Below are positions 57,744 through 64,000 of a DNA stretch of 64,000 nt, piece after piece. Origin of the DNA: Streptomyces sp. AC550_RSS872 (GTDB taxonomy: Bacteria; Actinomycetota; Actinomycetes; Streptomycetales; Streptomycetaceae). The notes beneath the pieces are model-generated. The model saw only the letters and a list, made by a program, of their open reading frames with translations, had not been told where the DNA came from and made no database searches. Location: the NCBI RefSeq assembly GCF_019049285.1, contig NZ_JAGMUL010000005.1, forward strand, positions 1-64,000, in the 5' to 3' direction. The translations under genes and the position numbers were made by a program. Every line of letters begins with the position of its first letter. The first letter of the stretch is position 1.

Positions 57744-58595
57744 TCAGCTCCGGCTCTTCTTCAGCGGCTTGCGCATGTCCGCGGTGTCGTCGGCGCGAGG
57801 CGCGGGGACCGTCACCGGCTTGTCCTGATCGAGGAAGGTGAAGGTGAGGTCCAGCGCGCCGTGGCGGCCGAAGCCCTGGGTGCGGAGCCGCTTGACGTGG
57901 TCGTCGCGGTCGACCCACACGTCCAGGGTGAGTTCGTCCACGCCCGCCTTCTCGTACTGATCGAGGCTGTTCGCCCGTCCTTCCCGGACGGCCTTGTCCT
58001 TGATCTCCTCGAGCGAGTCCCGGAGCTCGTCGACCGTGGCCGTGCCCGCGTAGTGCGTCGTATCAGCGCCGTCGACCTTCTCGGGGCCGACCCGCTTCAC
58101 GTCCTCCGCATCGGCCAGGAAGGCGGCTTCCCGCGCCGGGTTGCGGCCGACCTGGTCGCGCAGGCCGGCGACATCCATGCGCAGGCCGCTATCCGTGGTG
58201 AACTCCTCGTGCGGGCCGTAGCTGATCCAGTGCCGCCCGCCCAGCTTCTCGACCATGTCGTCGGTCGCGCTGCCGTACAGCACCCCGCCGACCAGGCGCA
58301 GCTCGGTCTCGCCCTTCTGATCGCCGCTCAGGTTGGCCGTCGTGAGCCGCGCCTCCAGCGGCTTCCTCCGGACGGTCCCCTCGTCCGCTATCGGCCCCCG
58401 CTGCGGAAACCGGCCGGTCACCCGATAGTGCAGGGACATGAGTCCTTCGGTCCTCTCCGCGGCCCGCGCGACGGCGTCGGCGGCCGATGAGCCCCCGGAC
58501 TCCTCGGCACCGGCTCCCGTCCCACAGCCGGCGAGCAACAGCACGGCCGCGGGCAGAACGACGGCAGGCAGGACGGCACGTACGGCAGGCCTCAC
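57744..58595 (-). CDS. LppX/LprG-like lipoprotein
   Basis: A 283-residue protein from the GTG ending at 58595 with GGGGGG upstream. The signal peptide ends with lipobox LLAGC, Cys24 being the lipid-bearing residue. The mature part (YRVTGRFP, LRLVGGVLYGSATDDMVEKLGGRHWISYG, VDGADTTHYAGTATVD and DVWVDRDDHVKRLRTQGFG) has the pattern of DUF1396/LppX-type folds with a hydrophobic cavity that binds lipids in mycobacteria. It is a paralog of the next lipoprotein gene. Its place between rplA and rplJ is conserved in Streptomyces, though the ligand is not known. Confidence 0.8.
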   Translation of the reverse strand: MRPAVRAVLPAVVLPAAVLLLAGCGTGAGAEESGGSSAADAVARAAERTEGLMSLHYRVTGRFPQRGPIADEGTVRRKPLEARLTTANLSGDQKGETELRLVGGVLYGSATDDMVEKLGGRHWISYGPHEEFTTDSGLRMDVAGLRDQVGRNPAREAAFLADAEDVKRVGPEKVDGADTTHYAGTATVDELRDSLEEIKDKAVREGRANSLDQYEKAGVDELTLDVWVDRDDHVKRLRTQGFGRHGALDLTFTFLDQDKPVTVPAPRADDTADMRKPLKKSRS

Positions 58596-58702
58596 TGATT
58601 CCCCCCGAGGAACACATGGCTGACGCGAAGCATGGCTGATGCGTGGTCGGCGCACAGCAAGATCGGGAGCGTATCCCAGGCGACCTGAACGGTTTTGCGA
58701 AT

Positions 58703-59512
58703 TCAGCGACCCGCCGAGTCCTTCAGAAGCTCCTTGAGGTCCACGGTGTCCCCCGCCGGAGGCTTCTCGACCCTGGTCTTCACGCCGTAGTCGCTGTAGT
58801 ACGCGGTCTGGGTCAGCCGCCCGGTGGCCGTCCGGCCCTTCTCGACCTTCTTGACCAGCAGGTCCCGGCCGTTGACCCATATGTCGACGGTCTGCTCGGG
58901 GGTGCCGGCGTCCGCCCGCACCGTCCCGGAGTAGTGCGTCGTGCGCTCGCCTCCGACCGTCTCCTCGCCGACCTTGCGTACGTCCGTGGAGGACAGCAGC
59001 CGCTTCACCGAGGTGTGCGGGGCGGTGCCGCGCATCTGGTCGGCGAGATCTGCTCCGGCGCTGCCGGCGAGGTCGTCCAGGTCGTCGTAGGCGTACTTGA
59101 TCCAGTGCTTGCCGTCGGTCTTGGCGGAAAACGCCTCACCTATGCGCGCGTAGTAGGCGTCGGGGAGGTAGCGGGCCTCCATCGACGTGGTCCCGAGGCG
59201 GCGCATCGCCTCGGCCGTCGTGCCGCCGGTGTAGGTGATCGTCAGGATGCCGGTGAGGTCGTCGGCCCAGGCGAGGGTGCCGTCGGCCTTCATGGACAGC
59301 GTCGAACCCATGGTGGTGGTGGATCTGACGCGAGCGGACTCGGCCTGGCCGGTGGACCGCTCGACGGTGCGCAGGGCGGCCGTCACGGCGCGGGCGGGCC
59401 CGGTGCGCTCCGCCTCGTCGGGGCGGTCGGCGGAGGTACAGGCGGTCAGGGCCGTCAGCGCGGTCAGCAGCGCGATCCAGAACGCCGACCGGCGCGCCCT
59501 CGTGCTCGTCAT
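58703..59512 (-). CDS. LppX/LprG-like lipoprotein, paralog
   Basis: A 269-residue protein with a signal peptide ending in LTAC, predicted lipidated Cys25. The mature domain follows the same order of segments as the neighbouring lipoprotein (MKADGTLAWADD, DGKHWIKYAYDDLDD, VGGERTTHYSGTVRADAG, DIWVNGRDLLVKK), so the two arose by duplication. It starts with ATG behind GGGGGAC. Upstream is the rplA terminator, so it needs its own promoter, which I could not place with confidence. Likely a cell-surface lipid- or glycolipid-binding protein (inference). Confidence 0.8.
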   Translation of the reverse strand: MTSTRARRSAFWIALLTALTALTACTSADRPDEAERTGPARAVTAALRTVERSTGQAESARVRSTTTMGSTLSMKADGTLAWADDLTGILTITYTGGTTAEAMRRLGTTSMEARYLPDAYYARIGEAFSAKTDGKHWIKYAYDDLDDLAGSAGADLADQMRGTAPHTSVKRLLSSTDVRKVGEETVGGERTTHYSGTVRADAGTPEQTVDIWVNGRDLLVKKVEKGRTATGRLTQTAYYSDYGVKTRVEKPPAGDTVDLKELLKDSAGR

Positions 59513-59584
59513 TCGTCCCCCCTGTGCGAATCCCGTGAATGCACGTTAACCCAGGGCACTGACAAACGTGGTGGGAGAAGGGGA

Positions 59585-59617
59585 CGGGCCCCACACCCGG
59601 GAAGGGTGTGGGGCCCG
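59585..59617 (-). terminator. Terminator after rplA
   Basis: Arms CGGGCCCCACACCC (59585-59598) and GGGTGTGGGGCCCG (59604-59617) form a perfect 14-bp stem with a five-base loop, 25 bases past the rplA stop on the minus strand. TCCCCTTCT follows. Confidence 0.7.
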
Positions 59618-59642
59618 CTTTCGAGCCTGGTGAGCCGGTGGC

Positions 59643-60368
59643 TCAGACCGCGGCCGGGTCCTCCTCGACGAGGAGGTTGCGGGTGCGGTTCGGGTCGACC
59701 GGAACGCCGGGGCCGATCGTGGTGCTGATCGCGGCCTTCTTGATGTAGCGACCCTTGGCGGCGGACGGCTTCAGACGGAGGATCTCCTCCAGCGCGGCGC
59801 CGTAGTTCTCCACCAGCTTGGTGTCGTCGAAGGACACCTTGCCGATGATGAAGTGCAGGTTCGAGTGCTTGTCGACGCGGAACTCGATCTTGCCGCCCTT
59901 GATCTCGGTGACGGCCTTGGCCACGTCGGGGGTGACGGTGCCGGTCTTCGGGTTCGGCATCAGACCACGCGGACCGAGCACGCGGCCGAGGCGGCCGACC
60001 TTGCCCATGAGGTCCGGGGTGGCGACGACGGAGTCGAAGTCCAGGCGGCCCTTCGAGACCTCGTCGATCAGCTCGTCGGCACCGACGATGTCGGCGCCCG
60101 CGGCACGCGCGGCCTCGGCACGGTCGCCGGTCGCGAAGACCAGGACCCGGGCGGTCTTACCGGTGCCGTGCGGAAGGTTCACGGTGCCACGGACCATCTG
60201 GTCGGCCTTACGCGGGTCGACACCCAGACGGAAGGCGACCTCGACGGTGCCGTCGAACTTGGTCGTGGACGTCTCCTTGGCGAGACGGACGGCCTCGAGC
60301 GGGGCGTACAGCTTCTCCCGGTCGATCTTGGCGTCCGCAGCGCGGAGAGTCTTGCTGCGCTTGCTCAC
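59643..60368 (-). CDS. rplA: 50S ribosomal protein L1
   Basis: A 241-residue L1 of the mobile stalk at the E site. It carries [22 protein letters not shown], the [22 protein letters not shown] signature and [19 protein letters not shown]1 represses its own operon in many bacteria by binding a leader similar to its rRNA site. It follows rplK by 79 bases and ends at a strong terminator. Confidence 0.98.
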   Translation of the reverse strand: MSKRSKTLRAADAKIDREKLYAPLEAVRLAKETSTTKFDGTVEVAFRLGVDPRKADQMVRGTVNLPHGTGKTARVLVFATGDRAEAARAAGADIVGADELIDEVSKGRLDFDSVVATPDLMGKVGRLGRVLGPRGLMPNPKTGTVTPDVAKAVTEIKGGKIEFRVDKHSNLHFIIGKVSFDDTKLVENYGAALEEILRLKPSAAKGRYIKKAAISTTIGPGVPVDPNRTRNLLVEEDPAAV

Positions 60369-60447
60369 AACTGCTCCTGTGATTTCTTAGGAGTTGTGGT
60401 CCGGGCCGAGCAGGCCCTGCCACTCACTTCTGCTTGGGGGGTTGGGG

Positions 60448-60882
60448 TCAGCCCTCGACCGTGATGCCCATGGAACGGGCGGTACCGGCGATGATCTTCG
60501 CGGCGGCGTCCAGGTCGTTGGCGTTGAGGTCGGGCATCTTGGTGGTGGCGATCTCGCGGACCTGCGCCTCGGTGATCTTGGCGACCTTGGTCTTGTGCGG
60601 CTCGCCGGAGCCCTTCTCCACGCCCGCGGCCTTGAGGATCATCTTGGCGGCCGGCGGCGTCTTGGTGATGAAGGTGAAGGAACGGTCCTCGTAGACCGTG
60701 ATCTCCACCGGGATGACCCAACCGCGCTGCGACTCGGTCGCGGCGTTGTAGGCCTTGCAGAACTCCATGATGTTCACGCCGTGCTGACCCAGCGCGGGGC
60801 CGACCGGCGGAGCCGGGTTGGCGGCACCGGCCTGGATCTGGAGCTTGATGAGCCCCGTGACCTTCTTCTTCTTGGGAGGCAT
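60448..60882 (-). CDS. rplK: 50S ribosomal protein L11
   Basis: A 144-residue L11 of the GTPase-associated centre. The start [19 protein letters not shown] is chosen over the longer frame to 60981. The Pro-rich N-terminal region [24 protein letters not shown], where thiostrepton contacts occur, is intact, and the C-terminal rRNA-binding domain contains [25 protein letters not shown]. It has its own promoter after the nusG terminator. Confidence 0.98.
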
Positions 60883-60953
60883 TACTCTCCGGGTCCTTTC
60901 GATTGAGGCGTGCCTCCGCCCGGGTCGCGTCCCAGATGAAGGCATACCGCACA

Positions 60954-60981
60954 ACGATAACGGGTATAGATGCGCGGCCAA
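60954..60981 (-). promoter_or_regulatory. Candidate rplK promoter
   Basis: Minus-strand TTGGCC (60976-60981) and TATCGT (60954-60959) with a 16-base spacer, about 70 bases before rplK and directly after the nusG terminator T-run. Confidence 0.4.
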
Positions 60982-60988
60982 AAACCGA

Positions 60989-61025
60989 GCAGGTCAGACC
61001 GGCTACGAGAGCCCGCCTGACCTGC
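60989..61025 (-). terminator. Rho-independent terminator after nusG
   Basis: Arms GCAGGTCAG (60989-60997) and CTGACCTGC (61017-61025), with further pairing inside, are followed on the minus strand by TCGGTTTTTGG (five T at 60980-60984). It is the clearest intrinsic terminator in the window. Confidence 0.8.
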
Positions 61026-61050
61026 GCGGAAGCGGTAGGTCCAGAAAGAG

Positions 61051-61908
61051 TCAGTTCTTCTGGATCTGGTCGAAGCTCAGCTCGACCGGCGTCTCGCGCC
61101 CGAAGATCTCCACCAGACCCTTGACCTTCTTCGAGTCGGCGTTGATCTCGTTGATCGTGGCCTGCAGCGTGGCGAACGGGCCGTCGGTGACGGTGACCGA
61201 GTCGCCGACCTCGAAGTCCAGCACCTGAACCTCGACCTTGCGCTGCGGAGCCGGCTTGCCCTCGGCCTCGGCGGCCTCGCGGGCGGCCTTCTCCTCGGCC
61301 TCCGGGGCGAGCATCTTGACGATCTCGTCCAGGGTCAGCGGGTACGGGTCGTAGGCGTTGCCCACGAAGCCGGTGACGCCGGGGGTGTTGCGGACGACGC
61401 CCCAGGACTCGTTCGTCAGGTCCATGCGGACGAGGACGTAACCCGGCAGCTTGTTCTGCTTGATCGTCTTGCGGTCGCCGTTCTTGATCTGGACGACCTC
61501 TTCCTGCGGCACCTCGGCCTGGAAGATGTAGTCCTCGACGTTCAGCGAGACGGCGCGCTGCTCCAGGTTGGTCTTCACGCGGTTCTCGTAACCGGCGTAG
61601 GTGTGGATGACGTACCACTCGCCGGGCAGCGTGCGGAGCTCGTCGCGCAGGGCGGCGACGGGGTCGACCGGCTCGGCCGGCTCCTCCTCGGCGTCCTCTT
61701 CCTCGTCCTCGACAGCCTCGACGTCACCGCCGGACTCGTCCTCGACGTGGAGGGCGGATTCCTCGGCGGGCTCGCCCGCCTCGGCCTCGGCAGCCTCGAC
61801 CTCGTCCAGGTCCTCGTCCGCGCCTTCGACGATCTCGAGCTCGTCTTCCACGGACTCGACACCCTGCCCGTGTGGCTCGATGGCGTCGTTCACGTTCTGG
61901 TCAGACAC
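61051..61908 (-). CDS. nusG: Transcription termination/antitermination protein NusG
   Basis: A 285-residue NusG. The first 110 residues are an extremely acidic extension (Glu, Asp, Ala), typical for Streptomyces but absent from most bacteria. The NGN domain starts at [23 protein letters not shown]; the KOW domain is [22 protein letters not shown] and ends [10 protein letters not shown]. NusG binds the RNA polymerase clamp and couples it to S10 or Rho. It follows secE by 80 bases with a hairpin between. Confidence 0.98.
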   Translation of the reverse strand: MSDQNVNDAIEPHGQGVESVEDELEIVEGADEDLDEVEAAEAEAGEPAEESALHVEDESGGDVEAVEDEEEDAEEEPAEPVDPVAALRDELRTLPGEWYVIHTYAGYENRVKTNLEQRAVSLNVEDYIFQAEVPQEEVVQIKNGDRKTIKQNKLPGYVLVRMDLTNESWGVVRNTPGVTGFVGNAYDPYPLTLDEIVKMLAPEAEEKAAREAAEAEGKPAPQRKVEVQVLDFEVGDSVTVTDGPFATLQATINEINADSKKVKGLVEIFGRETPVELSFDQIQKN

Positions 61909-61946
61909 GGTGGCTGCTTCTTCCTGGATACATAGGGGTGGAACAT

Positions 61947-61981
61947 GCGAAAGGGGCGCCGGTAACCGCGGCGCCCTTCGC
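61947..61981 (-). other. Hairpin between secE and nusG
   Basis: GCGAAAGGGGCGCC (61947-61960) pairs with GGCGCCCTTCGC (61970-61981) with two bulged bases. There is no T-run on the minus strand, so an attenuator or RNA-processing site is more likely than a terminator. Confidence 0.45.
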
Positions 61982-61988
61982 TCTTGGC

Positions 61989-62273
61989 TCAGCCGAAGAC
62001 GTACTTGGCGGCGTGGTCGAGCCCATAGTCAATCACGGTCACCAGGCCGATCATGAGGACGACGAAGATGATCACCACAGTGGTGTACGTCGTCAGCTGG
62101 TTGCGCGTCGGCCAGACGACCTTGCGGAGTTCCGCGATGATCTGGCGGTAGAAGAGCGCGAGTCGCTTCAGCGGGCCCTTCTTGGCGCGCTTGCCACCCT
62201 TACGGGTCTTCTTCGACTCCGGCGCCTCGTCCTGGGCATCAGGCATGTCGATGGAGCCCACGGCGTCCGTCAC
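61989..62273 (-). CDS. secE: Preprotein translocase subunit SecE
   Basis: A 94-residue protein from a GTG start, with a charged N-terminal part ([14 protein letters not shown]), the conserved amphipathic segment [20 protein letters not shown] and one C-terminal transmembrane helix ([25 protein letters not shown]). SecE clamps the two halves of SecY. It lies 108 bases after tRNA-Trp, usual in actinomycetes, and is followed by nusG. Confidence 0.97.
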   Translation of the reverse strand: MTDAVGSIDMPDAQDEAPESKKTRKGGKRAKKGPLKRLALFYRQIIAELRKVVWPTRNQLTTYTTVVIIFVVLMIGLVTVIDYGLDHAAKYVFG

Positions 62274-62381
62274 TCGTCCTCACCTGATTCCGGGTCGTGG
62301 CCGTGCCGCGCCCGGTCTGAGCCGCACGGCGGTGCATTTCTGTACGTACATGCGCACACATCCTGGCGAAGGTGTGTGTAG

Positions 62382-62454
62382 CAGGGCCGGAGGGACTTGA
62401 ACCCCCAACCGCTGGTTTTGGAGACCAGTGCTCTACCAATTGAGCTACGACCCT
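62382..62454 (-). tRNA. tRNA-Trp (CCA)
   Basis: The 73-base minus-strand sequence folds to a cloverleaf: acceptor AGGGTCG with CGGCCCT, D arm with AGCTC...GAGC, anticodon stem CTGGT/ACCAG with loop CTCCAAA (anticodon CCA), TTCAAGTCC T loop, and discriminator G. The CCA end is not encoded. It lies directly upstream of secE and may share a transcript with it. Confidence 0.95.
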
Positions 62455-62485
62455 TTGTGTGTCCCCCAACGTACCGCATCCGGGC

Positions 62486-62504
62486 GGGTGCACGGTGTGC
62501 ACCC
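62486..62504. other. Inverted repeat upstream of tRNA-Trp
   Basis: GGGTGCA (62486-62492) and TGCACCC (62498-62504) flank a five-base loop between the tRNA promoter and the tRNA. It may be a leader stem removed in processing or a protein site. Confidence 0.35.
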
Positions 62505-62539
62505 TGCGACTGCGGACCGCTGATGGCCAACGAGGTGAG

Positions 62540-62569
62540 AGTGTACGTGGTCCTGGGCGCGCCGTCGAA
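62540..62569 (-). promoter_or_regulatory. Candidate promoter of tRNA-Trp-secE-nusG
   Basis: Minus-strand TTCGAC (62564-62569) and TACACT (62540-62545) with an 18-base spacer. The start would lie about 79 bases upstream of the mature tRNA. The -10 is strong. Confidence 0.45.
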
Positions 62570-62737
62570 CAGAAAGCGCCCGTGGGAGGGTTGGCCGACG
62601 AAAGATCGGCCGAAGATCACCGGCCCTCGGACGCAAGATCCGCTGGCCGTGGCCCGGATCCGCACGGTTGTTCAGCTGATGTTCAGTCTGTGAAACCCCC
62701 GTGCCGGGCGCGTTTCCTGTCTGAAACGATGGGCCCC

Positions 62738-63964
62738 ATGAGCGCTGCAACCCCTCCCACCGAGCGCCGGGTCTCCGCCCGAGTCGGCGCGATCTCCGAG
62801 TCCGCCACCCTCGCCGTGGACGCCAAGGCCAAGGCCCTCAAGGCCGCCGGGCGGCCGGTGATCGGCTTCGGCGCCGGTGAGCCCGACTTCCCGACCCCGG
62901 ACTACATCGTCGAGGCCGCCATCGAGGCCTGCAAGAACCCGAAGTTCCACCGCTACACCCCGGCCGGCGGTCTGCCCGAGCTGAAGGCCGCCATCGCCGC
63001 GAAGACGCTGCGCGACTCCGGCTACGAGCCCGACGTCTCCCAGATCCTCGTCACCAACGGGGGCAAGCAGGCCATCTACGAGGCCTTCGCCGCGATCCTC
63101 GACCCGGGCGACGAGGTCGTCGTCCCCGCCCCGTACTGGACGACTTACCCGGAGTCGATCCGTCTCGCGGGCGGTGTGCCGGTCGAGGTCGTCGCCGACG
63201 AGACGACCGGCTACCGCGTCTCCGTGGAGCAGCTGGAGGCGGCCCGTACGGAGAAGACGAAGGTCGTCCTCTTCGTATCGCCGTCCAACCCGACCGGCGC
63301 CGTCTACAGCGAGGCCGAGACCGAGGCGATCGGCCGCTGGGCCGTCGAGCACGGCCTGTGGGTGATGACCGACGAGATCTACGAGCACCTCGTCTACGGC
63401 GACGCGGTCTCCGTGTCGCTGCCCGCCGTCCTGCCCGAGCTGCGCGACAAGTGCATCGTGGTCAACGGGGTGGCCAAGACGTACGCCATGACCGGCTGGC
63501 GGGTCGGCTGGATCATCGGCCCGAAGGACGTGGTGAAGGCCGCGACCAACCTCCAGTCCCACGCGACGTCGAACGTCTCGAACGTGGCGCAGGCCGCCGC
63601 CCTCGCCGCCGTCTCCGGTGACCTGGACGCCGTCGCGAAGATGCGTGAGGCCTTCGACCGCCGCCGCAAGACGATCGTGCGGATGCTCAACGAGATCGAC
63701 GGCGTGGTCTGCCCCGACCCCGAGGGCGCCTTCTACGCGTACCCGTCGGTGAAGGCCCTCATCGGCAAGGAGATCCGCGGCAAGCGTCCGCAGGACTCGG
63801 TCGAGCTGGCCGCGCTCATCCTGGAGGAGGCCGAGGTCGCGGTCGTCCCGGGCGAGGCCTTCGGCACGCCGGGCTATCTGAGGCTGTCGTACGCGCTCGG
63901 TGACGAGGACCTCGTCGAGGGCGTGAGCCGGATCCAGAAGCTGCTGGCCGAGGCGCGGGACTGA
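62738..63964 (+). CDS. aspC: Pyridoxal-phosphate aminotransferase (aspartate aminotransferase type)
   Basis: A 408-residue class I aminotransferase transferring the amino group between aspartate and 2-oxoglutarate (substrate by family). [11 protein letters not shown] (44-54), the PLP-binding [20 protein letters not shown] (181-187) with the conserved Asn, DEIYEHLVY and the Schiff-base Lys247 in [13 protein letters not shown], and the carboxylate-binding Arg near GYLRLSYA are present. The second ATG (62738) fits family N-termini [20 protein letters not shown]; an ATG nine bases earlier is possible. It is divergent from tRNA-Trp, the usual Streptomyces arrangement. Confidence 0.93.
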   Translation: MSAATPPTERRVSARVGAISESATLAVDAKAKALKAAGRPVIGFGAGEPDFPTPDYIVEAAIEACKNPKFHRYTPAGGLPELKAAIAAKTLRDSGYEPDVSQILVTNGGKQAIYEAFAAILDPGDEVVVPAPYWTTYPESIRLAGGVPVEVVADETTGYRVSVEQLEAARTEKTKVVLFVSPSNPTGAVYSEAETEAIGRWAVEHGLWVMTDEIYEHLVYGDAVSVSLPAVLPELRDKCIVVNGVAKTYAMTGWRVGWIIGPKDVVKAATNLQSHATSNVSNVAQAAALAAVSGDLDAVAKMREAFDRRRKTIVRMLNEIDGVVCPDPEGAFYAYPSVKALIGKEIRGKRPQDSVELAALILEEAEVAVVPGEAFGTPGYLRLSYALGDEDLVEGVSRIQKLLAEARD

Positions 63965-64000
63965 CGTTCCGGATCGGCCCGGGGCACATACCGGTTTGGT

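Noticed and set aside
62382-62454. tRNA-Trp as an attachment site for an integrative element
   Set aside because: No integrase, no duplicated tRNA end and no foreign gene block next to it; both neighbours are housekeeping genes.

Overview
The window is a chromosomal segment from a Streptomyces-type actinobacterium. The evidence is very high G+C with third-position GC bias, GTG and TTG starts, the gene order tRNA-Trp / secE-nusG / rplKA / two lipoproteins / rplJL / rpoBC / rpsL-rpsG-fusA-tuf / S10 / spc / alpha operons / truA, and near-textbook Streptomyces protein sequences (for example a TTG-started 1161-residue RpoB). Nearly all housekeeping genes are on the minus strand, so the core reads from right to left.

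Left part (1-7073): a truncated multispanning GT87-like glycosyltransferase (minus), a one-pass membrane protein of unknown role, then a plus-strand set of GH26 mannanase-like protein, membrane GT2 synthase-like protein, GH113 mannanase-like lipid-anchored or membrane-anchored protein, and a sugar-1-phosphate nucleotidyltransferase. Together they look like a compact synthase-dependent beta-mannan-like exopolysaccharide locus.

Centre-left (7196-25329): truA, rplQ, rpoA, rpsK, rpsM, rpmJ, infA, map, adk, secY and the spc and S10 operons up to rpsJ and its promoter. Several boundaries carry strong hairpins (rplQ/truA, rplO/secY, rpsQ/rplN), and the end of rpsK is duplicated in the rpsK-rpoA gap.

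Centre (25430-41750): a complete Wzx/Wzy-type heteropolysaccharide locus lies between the S10 and str operons. It contains an initiating sugar transferase (WcaJ-like), two GT4 glycosyltransferases, a WcaF-like acetyltransferase, GDP-fucose-synthase-like and other nucleotide-sugar enzymes, flippase, polymerase, a chain-length regulator with a decayed kinase domain, a secreted beta-propeller-like protein, and an unusual pair of cytidylyltransferase plus CDP-alcohol phosphotransferase. It is arranged in several divergent and convergent units with AT-rich intergenic regions.

Right part (41876-63964): tuf, fusA, rpsG, rpsL, a divergent DUF6056-like membrane protein, rpoC, rpoB, rplL, rplJ, two related lipoproteins, rplA, rplK, nusG, secE, tRNA-Trp and, divergently, an aspartate-type aminotransferase. 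Promoter-like sequences are visible before rpsL, rpoB, rplJ, rplK, secY, infA, rpsJ and tRNA-Trp. The leaders of rpsJ and rpsL share a nearly identical 25-nt hairpin element that I do not recognise. No insertion sequence, integrase or CRISPR array was seen.
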